Shown in pieces: positions 31,061 through 35,937 of a stretch of DNA of 35,937 nucleotides (positions are counted from its first letter, which is position 1; the number at the start of each line of letters is the position of its first letter). The translations under genes and the position numbers were made by a program. The notes under the pieces were generated by a model. It saw nothing but the letters and a program-made list of their open reading frames with translations, made no database searches and was not told the origin of the DNA. This DNA is from a virus, in IMG/VR virus record IMGVR_UViG_3300037963_000603, positions 1-35,937 of that record; one strand, 5' to 3'.

Positions 31061-31396
31061 TTAAAAGTTACGATTGAAGAAGTAATATTCACCATTAAAA
31101 TACACCTCAAAGTAGTCATGACGTAGCGATTGATGCCACACTAAATCCCAATCAATTGCACACTGTAACCATGAAGGAAGCGACTCAATTTCTTGATGAT
31201 AAATGTCAGATAGCAAGTCCTCACAAAATGTAGCTACGTCACGATAACAGCCACTGTAAGAGTCATCGAACTGCTCAACAGTATCGATACCATAATCAGA
31301 CAATTCAGTCAAGAACTTATCAATCGCTGACACTGAATCAGACTCAATGATGTCCGCAACATGTACCTCAAGCGGTGATAACGTGGTGGCAGTCAT
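31061..31396 (-). CDS. Probable ArdA-like antirestriction protein, single-domain, 111 aa
   Basis: ArdA proteins mimic DNA and block type I restriction enzymes. Residues ~40-110 follow the shape of the ArdA C-terminal domain: DDSYSGCYRDVATFCEDLL, then LPSWLQCAIDWDLVWHQSL, then a DYF segment and an aromatic end (YFFNRNF). The protein is strongly acidic, as expected for a DNA mimic. ArdA usually has about 165 residues in three domains, so this is a short form. It is in the early block, where T7 encodes its own antirestriction protein Ocr. I use the ATG at 31396; a TTG at 31429 lies closer to the previous stop. The family call is by eye. Confidence 0.55.
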   Translation of the reverse strand: MTATTLSPLEVHVADIIESDSVSAIDKFLTELSDYGIDTVEQFDDSYSGCYRDVATFCEDLLSDIYHQEIESLPSWLQCAIDWDLVWHQSLRHDYFEVYFNGEYYFFNRNF

Positions 31397-31432
31397 AAGT
31401 GTGTGTAAGTGTTGTTTGATGAGTGACAATGA

Positions 31433-31669
31433 TCAGGCGAGAGAGAAGAACGAAACATCCTCACATTTGCAAGCGTTGTTAACCCACTTACCGAAGGAAT
31501 CGATAGTACCAAACAGCAGATCAAAGATAGCTTCTTCACTGATGTTAGTGTAGAGATACTTACGTCCGTCTTTGTAAGTTACAATTGCTTGGTTGTCAGC
31601 AGCAGAAACCTCAAGGTTAGAAACCATAGAGGATTGAACAGCGTTGCGAGTGGAAGGAGTGAAGAACAT
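31433..31669 (-). CDS. KTSC-like early protein, copy 2, 78 aa
   Basis: The sequence shows the KTSC-type pattern: a first strand (NLEVSAADNQAIVTY), G-x-x-Y-x-Y (DGRKYLYTNIS), a helix with AIFDLLFG, then SFGKWVNN. It shares a core with the neighbouring 77-aa gene: TY-x-x-G-x-x-YxY-x-N-x-S-x-x-AI-x-x-L and FG/GF-x-WVNN. KTSC domains are small and widespread in phages, with no firm biochemical role. It starts at 31669 without a Shine-Dalgarno sequence; the leader resembles that of the other copy. Confidence 0.65.
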   Translation of the reverse strand: MFFTPSTRNAVQSSMVSNLEVSAADNQAIVTYKDGRKYLYTNISEEAIFDLLFGTIDSFGKWVNNACKCEDVSFFSLA

Positions 31670-31713
31670 AGTAGGTAGTGAGTGGATGTGTGTATGTGAA
31701 ATGTGTTAGTTAA

Positions 31714-31947
31714 TCAAGCACAGTATACAAAATTGTTATACTGTGTAGCTAGTACGTTGTTGTTAACCCAGAAACCAAGAGACATGTTAGGGTTAGCAAT
31801 GAGATTCAAGATAGCACGACGTGAAACATTTTCGTAAGTGTAGATGCTACCACGTGTGTACTCAATACTAACCACACCAGTGAAAGGATTGGCTACGATG
31901 CAATCGATAGCATCAGAAGAACGTGAAGGAATAGCAATGTCAAACAT
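31714..31947 (-). CDS. KTSC-like early protein, copy 1, 77 aa
   Basis: It has the same organisation as the 78-aa neighbour: IDCIVANPFTGVVSIEY, then GSIYTYENVSRRAILNL, then SLGFWVNNN. The two are tandem paralogues separated by 44 gene-free bases, probably an old duplication because identity is now limited to the core. The ATG at 31947 has no Shine-Dalgarno sequence. The region upstream holds two hairpins rather than a gene. Function unknown. Confidence 0.65.
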   Translation of the reverse strand: MFDIAIPSRSSDAIDCIVANPFTGVVSIEYTRGSIYTYENVSRRAILNLIANPNMSLGFWVNNNVLATQYNNFVYCA

Positions 31948-31972
31948 GTGTTAGTTAGTAAGTGGAAATGAA

Positions 31973-32013
31973 GTAGACATAGAAGTCTACATTGAAGGGA
32001 TAAATCCCCTCAA
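31973..32013 (-). other. Two adjacent hairpins upstream of the KTSC-like genes
   Basis: Stem 1 is GTAGAC/GTCTAC at 31973-31990 with a six-base loop. Stem 2 is a ten-base inverted repeat, TTGAAGGGAT against ATCCCCTCAA, at 31992-32013 with one G-U pair and a very short loop. No T-tract follows on the minus strand, so simple termination is unlikely; RNA processing or mRNA stabilisation between early genes is possible, as with RNase III sites in T7 early mRNA. Confidence 0.5.
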
Positions 32014-32021
32014 GGTAAACA

Positions 32022-32225
32022 TCAACCGTGGCTAGACATGAACTCGTCTAGAGTAAACTCAGCGTCGCAGTCAGTAGCGTCAATGAGTTGCTCAACGTTG
32101 AGTGAGCTAATATACTCAAGATGCTCTGATGCAGACATGTCAGTTGTAGGATCAAAGTCGTCATGAATGAGATGCTCATACTCATGCTGTAAAGCGTTGA
32201 TGAGTTGCTCGCGTGTGTAAGTCAT
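32022..32225 (-). CDS. Early hypothetical acidic protein, 67 aa
   Basis: ATG at 32225 gives MTYTREQLINALQHEYEHLI with two more likely helices (SASEHLEYISSLNVEQLI) and an acidic end (DCDAEFTLDEFMSS). It is all-helical and strongly acidic. No Shine-Dalgarno sequence is seen; the leader is rich in C and A. An upstream in-frame start (32264) lies inside the preceding gene and is rejected. I believe similar small acidic proteins occur in the early regions of other cyanophages, but I cannot check it. Confidence 0.65.
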   Translation of the reverse strand: MTYTREQLINALQHEYEHLIHDDFDPTTDMSASEHLEYISSLNVEQLIDATDCDAEFTLDEFMSSHG

Positions 32226-32239
32226 GATGTCGTTGGTGA

Positions 32240-32395
32240 TTAGTGTCTGTCGCTGATGTTCCACGTCTCAAACTTATAGTCATGAGATGCAACACGACAT
32301 TGACGTTGTAACAACTCACGCTCAATGCATTGACGTGCAATGTCAGCGAGGTAATCAGATGAGGCGATGACGCCGTGCTTGTTTGGTTTGTTCAT
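32240..32395 (-). CDS. Early hypothetical protein, 51 aa, possibly leaderless
   Basis: ATG at 32395 gives MNKPNKHGVIASSDYLADIA, a helical centre (RQCIERELLQRQCRV) and a polar tail. Seven bases upstream is the -10 box of a well-formed promoter, so a transcript from that promoter would start at or next to this ATG. Then the gene would be leaderless, or it is translated only from longer mRNAs. In-frame sequence upstream of the ATG is Pro-rich and not protein-like. Function unknown. Confidence 0.55.
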   Translation of the reverse strand: MNKPNKHGVIASSDYLADIARQCIERELLQRQCRVASHDYKFETWNISDRH

Positions 32396-32430
32396 GCTCT
32401 TAGTATGGCAGAGAACTGGTGGAAAGTCAA
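32396..32430 (-). promoter_or_regulatory. Early sigma-70-type promoter
   Basis: Minus strand TTGACT (32425-32430), exactly 17 bases, then CATACT (32402-32407). The -35 matches the consensus at five of six positions and the -10 at four. The predicted start is at 32395-32396. The same TGCCATACT string forms the -10 region of the promoter at 33083-33111, supporting both. Host RNA polymerase would read it early, before phage polymerase is made. Confidence 0.65.
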
Positions 32431-32445
32431 GTGGTGGTGGACAGT

Positions 32446-32583
32446 TTACCAGGTGGCTTCCATCTCGTAATCGTTGATAGCTTCGACATAAGTACAAATC
32501 ATATCAACTGTCATACAGTTTGTATAACAATCGTTGAGTGAATCATACCAAAAGTCTACATGCTCTTCAATGTCAAACTTCAT
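32446..32583 (-). CDS. Early hypothetical protein, 45 aa
   Basis: ATG at 32583 is preceded by GAGGT, a fair Shine-Dalgarno sequence. The peptide MKFDIEEHVDFWYDSLNDCY... is acidic with aromatic residues and ends NDYEMEATW. It overlaps the stop of the 50-aa ORF by about 11 bases. A longer in-frame start inside that ORF is rejected. Function unknown. Confidence 0.6.
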   Translation of the reverse strand: MKFDIEEHVDFWYDSLNDCYTNCMTVDMICTYVEAINDYEMEATW

Positions 32584-32725
32584 GGAATACCTCCACAGTG
32601 TTGGTGACAATAATACCATTGATCTTTGCTGGTTTGTTACGCTTAGAACGTTTCTGTTTGTCACACCATAACAGTGTCTTGATTGGTTTGCTGCCGAGTG
32701 TGAATGTGACTTCCTTGAGTTTCAT
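32573..32725 (-). CDS. Early hypothetical basic protein, 50 aa
   Basis: ATG at 32725 follows the previous stop by two bases. MKLKEVTFTLGSKPIKTLLW is beta-like, followed by a basic loop (CDKQKRSKRNKPAKI) and a final strand (NGIIVTNTVEVFHEV). Alternation of hydrophobic residues suggests a small beta sheet. Close spacing on both sides supports coding. Function unknown. Confidence 0.6.
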   Translation of the reverse strand: MKLKEVTFTLGSKPIKTLLWCDKQKRSKRNKPAKINGIIVTNTVEVFHEV

Positions 32726-32727
32726 AA

Positions 32728-33057
32728 TCAAACGCGCTTGATGTTATAACCATTCTCAAACTTTACAGTCTTATCATTATCTTTGATGTACCACACAAAA
32801 TCTTTTTGATACACACCTTGAGTGTAACCATCACACAATCCATTGATCAATGCATTTAACCGTGACTTGGTTGTGTTACTCTGCCAACCACCATCGTAAA
32901 TCTCGATAGCACCAGCAGCACATACTGCAATTAAATTCTTATGTAAGTAAACACAAGATACCTCACGACTTGGAGAATACAACACCTCAGTGTTATCCTT
33001 ACGCCAGTCTTCCCTGTTACTAACTGCTCTGCACATCTGTTGTTCAATGAGTCGCAT
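32728..33057 (-). CDS. First early protein after the promoter, 109 aa
   Basis: ATG at 33057 has a strong Shine-Dalgarno sequence (GGAGG, 33063-33067) and a sigma-70 promoter 26 bases further up, so it should be the first phage gene made. The protein is beta-rich in the middle (EVSCVYLHKNLIAVCAAGAI) and at the end (QKDFVWYIKDNDKTVKFENG), with a short helix between. I do not recognise a family. In T7 this position holds the antirestriction gene 0.3, but no DNA-mimic character is seen here. Confidence 0.75.
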   Translation of the reverse strand: MRLIEQQMCRAVSNREDWRKDNTEVLYSPSREVSCVYLHKNLIAVCAAGAIEIYDGGWQSNTTKSRLNALINGLCDGYTQGVYQKDFVWYIKDNDKTVKFENGYNIKRV

Positions 33058-33075
33058 GTGTTCCTCCGTTGTTGA

Positions 33076-33111
33076 TGCATATAGTATGGCACACTAGCGC
33101 TATCCTGTCAG
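33076..33111 (-). promoter_or_regulatory. Main early promoter (sigma-70 type) and ribosome site
   Basis: Minus strand CTGACA (33106-33111), 17 bases, CATACT (33083-33088), with start expected near 33076. It shares the -10 string GCCATACT and the spacing with the promoter at 32396-32430. The short leader contains GGAGG ahead of the first early gene at 33057. It is placed like the T7 A1-A3 promoters at the left genome end. Confidence 0.72.
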
Positions 33112-33402
33112 CATGTAGTAGACAGTACGTTGACTGGCTAAACCGCAGACAGATGTGTTGCAATTGAGACGCATTATCAATAACTAAGTAACACTAACTG
33201 TTCCCGCTCGCGCTACGCGCTCGCTCATGATTGCCGCAGGTTAATCATATCAACACAGTACAATCATGATGCGCCAGAGAAGCGAGCGTAGCGAGCGGAG
33301 CTAATAATAATAAAAAATATTTGCAGATATTTGTATTTTTTATACCCCCAATGGGGGATTTTCGTTAATTCTTATTATAAATATAGGGCTGAGAAATTTA
33401 TG
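33112..33402. other. Gene-free region between the zinc mini-gene and the early promoter
   Basis: No convincing ORF is present on either strand in these ~290 bases. It contains the inverted repeat at 33205-33298, an AT-rich tract with A/T runs (33301-33345), a short perfect hairpin CCCCC-AAT-GGGGG (33345-33357) and further AT-rich sequence. It separates the late and auxiliary end (terminase, thyX) from the early start, so the phage terminal repeat, packaging junction or a replication element could lie here. Confidence 0.55.
33205..33298. repeat. Large imperfect inverted repeat
   Basis: Left arm 33205-33225 (CCGCTCG-CG-CTACG-CG-CTCGCT) pairs with right arm 33281-33298, which lacks the two extra CG pairs. 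A second arm pair, CATGATTG (33226-33233) with CAATCATG (33261-33268), lies inside. The right arm also contains a direct repeat of GCGAGCG separated by TA. The GC-rich arms in an AT-rich stretch stand out strongly. Confidence 0.8.
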
Positions 33403-33540
33403 TTATTTTTTAGCGGGTTCCGCCAGTTTAGGGCAGTACCAATCACGACATTCGACGTAATCGACTGGATAACGTGCGTTAACAGGCACATCTACACCAC
33501 ATTCTTTACATTTAAGGATTTTAATAGGGTCTAATTCCAT
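33403..33540 (-). CDS. Zinc-ribbon mini-protein, 45 aa
   Basis: ATG at 33540, TAA at 33403. The peptide MELDPIKILKCKECGVDVP has a CxxC, followed by YVECRDWYCPKL with two more Cys, giving four ligands for one zinc. It ends Lys-Lys. It overlaps the preceding small ORF by 20 bases and is the last gene before the gene-free region. Function unknown. Confidence 0.6.
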   Translation of the reverse strand: MELDPIKILKCKECGVDVPVNARYPVDYVECRDWYCPKLAEPAKK

Positions 33541-33661
33541 GATCAGTTTCTTTAAACATGGTATATTCTACGATATCACCACAATCGTTTAGTAGTTCCA
33601 GTTTAAACACGTTAGGACCGGTTTCAACGAGTCCAACGACAAGCATATTCAATAAAAACAT
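33521..33661 (-). CDS. Hypothetical small protein, 46 aa
   Basis: Two in-frame ATGs, 33661 and 33646; the first lies four bases after the YkgJ-like stop. The product MFLLNMLVVGLVETGPN continues as a small beta-type sequence (FKLELLNDCGDIVEYTMF) and ends before residue 47. Alternating hydrophobic residues and the tight packing support coding. No Shine-Dalgarno sequence is visible. Function unknown. Confidence 0.5.
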   Translation of the reverse strand: MFLLNMLVVGLVETGPNVFKLELLNDCGDIVEYTMFKETDHGIRPY

Positions 33662-33665
33662 AAAT

Positions 33666-33980
33666 TTAAATAAGATAAGATTTGTCTAATCCAGCTGAAA
33701 GAATCATAGCATTACAAGCTTCTATATTTAACTTAAATCGTTCTTCTATTGGTTGGTTTAATAGAATAGCAACTAATTTAATGTTACAAATAATAGGTCT
33801 ATTGTTATAAACTGAGCAACGGTTTTGGTCATCTAATTTAGGGCAAGAACCGTCTAAATTAGGTTTATAAGGAAACCTATCAATTAATTCTTGTATAATA
33901 GGATTATCCGAACCGTGTTTAAGTACATCACCTAATTGTTTACAACATAAACCACAAGATGTACAAGGAAAAGTATCCAT
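33666..33980 (-). CDS. YkgJ-type cysteine-cluster protein, 104 aa
   Basis: The family signature is clear: CTSCGLCC near the N-terminus, then SCPKLDDQNRCSVYNNRPIIC. These cysteines bind zinc or an iron-sulfur cluster; the biochemical role of the family is unsettled. Length is at the lower end of the family. The ATG overlaps the thyX stop (33980), so the pair is co-translated; a link to ThyX, for example in metal or redox supply, is possible but unproven. Confidence 0.8.
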   Translation of the reverse strand: MDTFPCTSCGLCCKQLGDVLKHGSDNPIIQELIDRFPYKPNLDGSCPKLDDQNRCSVYNNRPIICNIKLVAILLNQPIEERFKLNIEACNAMILSAGLDKSYLI

Positions 33981-34609
33981 TAGCAGTACATAGCTGCGTA
34001 TACGTTAGGAAATTGTTGTTCTATAATATCTTTACATTGATCAGCAATCAATTTATGTTCATATTGAGTACCATTAGCACATCTAAGGTCTGTATAATGC
34101 AACCATGAGCGTAGGGTACCGTTCATATAGAGTGTAGTAGGTGTTGAAAGGGGAAGGATGTCTCTAGCACACTCTTTAGCTACACCAGCTTGTAACATCT
34201 CCTTATAAAGGCTCTCACTAAGATCAAACAAACTACTAATCTTTACGTTAAAGTCTTGAACTGTAATAGGATCTAAGTTATCAATACTATTCTGTCTATT
34301 CTTAGTATCTTGACGTCTTAGTTGCGGGATAGCGGCAGGTTTAACTACTTGAGCGTATCGTTGGGAGAACTCTTGAAAACTAAAGGATCTATGTCGTAAG
34401 ATTTGAGCAGCAACACTTCGGGTTGTCTCTATCTGTACACACATGTTCACCATTTCAAAAGGTGACCAATGTTTATGTTTAATAAGGTATTTAATCAAAC
34501 GTTCTGAGTTAGGGTTATCCTGGTTATCAGGATTAGATACTCTAGCCATATAGGCTATAAGTTGTTCAGCATCTGGTGTAGTATGTACTAATGATACTGT
34601 ATGATACAT
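33980..34609 (-). CDS. thyX: FAD-dependent thymidylate synthase
   Basis: ThyX makes dTMP from dUMP with methylene-tetrahydrofolate and NADPH through FAD, supplying the phage with thymidylate. The ThyX motif RHRxxSxxxxSxR is intact (RHRSFSFQEFSQRY), as are the N-terminal HKHWSPFEM segment (ThyX has H-x-SxxEH/M here) and RSWLHYTDLRCANGTQYE near the C-terminus. Length (209 aa) is typical. It follows the terminase terminator and starts without a clear Shine-Dalgarno sequence. Many cyanophages of this group instead carry other auxiliary metabolic genes at this end. Confidence 0.95.
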   Translation of the reverse strand: MYHTVSLVHTTPDAEQLIAYMARVSNPDNQDNPNSERLIKYLIKHKHWSPFEMVNMCVQIETTRSVAAQILRHRSFSFQEFSQRYAQVVKPAAIPQLRRQDTKNRQNSIDNLDPITVQDFNVKISSLFDLSESLYKEMLQAGVAKECARDILPLSTPTTLYMNGTLRSWLHYTDLRCANGTQYEHKLIADQCKDIIEQQFPNVYAAMYC

Positions 34610-34680
34610 GTAATAGGTGGGTTAACGTAGTTGGTGGTAGTATTTAATTGATGAGTACGGAAACGAATCATCGGATAAAA

Positions 34681-34729
34681 GAAGGAAGGAGATGTTTGTC
34701 GTTAAGACAAACGTCGGATTCCTTCCTTC
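34681..34729 (-). terminator. Long bipartite hairpin after terminase, probable terminator
   Basis: Outer arms GAAGGAAGGA (34681-34690) and TCCTTCCTTC (34720-34729), inner arms GATGTTTGTC (34691-34700) and GACAAACGTC (34706-34715), a five-base loop and a four-base bulge. On the minus strand it is followed by TTTTATCC. It lies 50 bases after the terminase stop and would end the late transcript. The stretch 34610-34779 is otherwise gene-free; a smaller imperfect repeat (GGTCCCAC / GTGGACC) sits between the hairpin and the terminase stop. Confidence 0.75.
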
Positions 34730-34779
34730 GCAGAAGTCGGGTCCACCCTTCCCTTCTCCTGTATAGATGTGGGACCGTT

Positions 34780-35937
34780 CTAAACCCAGGTGGGGACTGA
34801 GTTTTTACCACCACCTCTAGATTGTTGTCGTTGTTCGTAATTCATACCTAAAACCATATGATTAGCAGAGGCTTGAGGGTCGTCAATAAACTCTTCTAAC
34901 ATTTGATTCCATTCCATACGTTTACGTTCTTTAATAGCTTCCTGGGCTGAAATACCCATTGCATCTGTAAAGTATTTAACACCTTGAGCAAGACAATCTA
35001 TTCTATCATCATGTTTGACGGCACCTTTCTCCCTGCACATGCGGGACATTTGGTAGAAGAGCATGTACATGAGTCTTTTTTCTGGGGCTTCATCGGGGTT
35101 AGATCTAAAATCCCATTCGATAACTGATTTGTCAATGACGAGTCGATGTTGGTTAAGGACTGGTTCAAGGGAGTCAATAATTCTGTCTTCTTTTCTAACA
35201 GTTGCTCTGATTTCTTCAACATCAACTCTTTGGTTTGTTTGTTGAAGATGTTTGCGGAACAACTCGCTAACAAGACCATCCCCAAAATTAGTTTCAATGA
35301 CAAGCTTAGATACTTCATACTTTTTACAACCTTTTAGAATGTCCAATAATGTTTTGTCTGAGTATCCGTCTCTGTAAGCACGCATTTCGTGCAGGTACAA
35401 GATACCGTTACGTTGGGAGAGATAAGCTGCTGTCGTCTCATCCGCCCCACGACCCGACGGGTCAACCGAGCATATTGTTTCTGAGTAAGAAGACCACTCT
35501 CCCTGGAGCTGCATTGGATTGTAGAAATAATCTCCAGGTAAACCGACTGTTGGGAGTTCCTTGATAACGTTTTTTGGGTCTGAGCACCAGATGACGGACT
35601 CAGGAGCAGACTTAGGATTGACAGAGGTAACAATAAGGTCTGCACATTTAAGGGGGAATTTGTCTGCATCACTAAGGCTTGTATCTAACATGAACTGCAA
35701 CATAAAGTTGCTACGACCCATTGACGCTTCACGTTCAATCAAGTCTTCATCATCAAATCTATCATCTGTTACATCCCATTTCTTTGCACCTTTATCAATA
35801 TCTTCAGTAAGTTGTGGTGCAAGTAAACCTTCATAATTAGAAGTTTTACGAGGGTATCTAGCGGGCCATACAAAAGGTTTGTAGGAACGTTCTGCTAAGC
35901 GTTTATACACAGTAAATGTAGTCTGTGGTGTACCGAG
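34780..35937 (-). CDS. Large terminase subunit (T7 gp19-like), C-terminal part, cut by window edge
   Basis: The frame is open to the right edge, so this is the last 385 residues; the ATPase Walker A part lies beyond the window. The visible start, LGTPQTTFTVYKRLAERSY, continues into WPARYP, typical of T7 gp19 after its ATPase motifs. The nuclease domain is complete: SVDPSGRG (Asp), VIETNFGDG (Glu) and HDDRIDCLAQGV (Asp). Terminase packages concatemeric DNA and cuts it. A GTG at 35910 is internal and is not the real start. In T7 the terminase is at the right genome end; here it precedes thyX and the early region. Confidence 0.93.
   Translation of the reverse strand, partial: LGTPQTTFTVYKRLAERSYKPFVWPARYPRKTSNYEGLLAPQLTEDIDKGAKKWDVTDDRFDDEDLIEREASMGRSNFMLQFMLDTSLSDADKFPLKCADLIVTSVNPKSAPESVIWCSDPKNVIKELPTVGLPGDYFYNPMQLQGEWSSYSETICSVDPSGRGADETTAAYLSQRNGILYLHEMRAYRDGYSDKTLLDILKGCKKYEVSKLVIETNFGDGLVSELFRKHLQQTNQRVDVEEIRATVRKEDRIIDSLEPVLNQHRLVIDKSVIEWDFRSNPDEAPEKRLMYMLFYQMSRMCREKGAVKHDDRIDCLAQGVKYFTDAMGISAQEAIKERKRMEWNQMLEEFIDDPQASANHMVLGMNYEQRQQSRGGGKNSVPTWV

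Noticed and set aside
33345-33357. CCCCC-AAT-GGGGG hairpin as a terminator
   Set aside because: The stem is only five pairs and no proper T-tract follows on the minus strand; it may still be a protein-binding palindrome.
33331-33534. Plus-strand ORF of 67 codons
   Set aside because: It is antisense to the four-cysteine mini-gene, which has a better composition and fits the operon.
1-35937. Integrase, tRNA genes, CRISPR arrays, insertion sequences, transaldolase gene
   Set aside because: I looked for integrase motifs, cloverleaf-like sequence, regularly spaced repeats, transposases and talC-like sequence and found none that I can support; the rest of the genome is outside the window.

Overview
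This window is most of the genome of a marine T7-like cyanophage (a cyanopodovirus). The evidence is a single-subunit T7-type RNA polymerase, the T7 replication block, a T7-type head-tail and internal-core block, and the cyanophage auxiliary genes hli and psbA. Every gene I can support lies on the minus strand, so the genome reads from right to left. Both window edges cut a gene: the right edge truncates the 5' part of the large terminase, and the left edge truncates the tail fibre after 236 codons. A likely nblA (phycobilisome-degradation adaptor) points to a phycobilisome-bearing host, so Synechococcus is more likely than Prochlorococcus.

Layout in transcription order (right to left). (1) 34.6-35.9 kb: terminase C-terminal part, then a bipartite hairpin terminator. 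(2) 33.4-34.6 kb: thyX, a YkgJ-type cysteine-cluster protein and two mini-genes. (3) 33.06-33.40 kb: a gene-free segment with a large inverted repeat and an early sigma-70-type promoter. It is the best candidate for the physical genome end, probably joined here by a circular assembly. (4) 29.7-33.06 kb: about 15 small early genes, including a probable ArdA-like antirestriction protein, two tandem KTSC-like paralogues, a one-helix membrane peptide and a zinc-ribbon protein, with hairpins and a second promoter. (5) 21.5-29.75 kb: RNA polymerase (TTG start), SSB, endonuclease I, primase-helicase, DNA polymerase split into exonuclease and polymerase ORFs, 5' exonuclease, NblA-like, DUF3310 and MazG-like. 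(6) 19.4-21.5 kb: a minimal class I ribonucleotide reductase pair whose small subunit lacks the radical tyrosine. (7) 16.3-19.5 kb: small hypothetical genes, portal and scaffold. (8) 14.0-16.3 kb: hli, two tiny basic ORFs, a secreted outer-membrane-like protein, a very basic protein, and psbA. (9) 12.2-14.0 kb: mini-genes, a GC-rich structured leader, the major capsid protein and a UUCG-loop terminator. (10) 1-12.1 kb: tail tubular A and B, three internal core proteins (a transglycosylase-like domain sits at the C-terminus of the middle one), and the tail fibre N-terminus.

How the genes work together: early host-polymerase promoters would express takeover proteins and the phage RNA polymerase. 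The polymerase then transcribes the replication and nucleotide genes (RNR, ThyX, MazG-like and DUF3310), which supply dNTPs. HLI, D1 and possibly NblA would keep the host photosystem working or recycle its antenna during infection. The morphogenesis genes follow. Most genes abut or overlap by a few bases, so translational coupling is likely throughout. Assignments rest on reading motifs by eye; no database search was possible.
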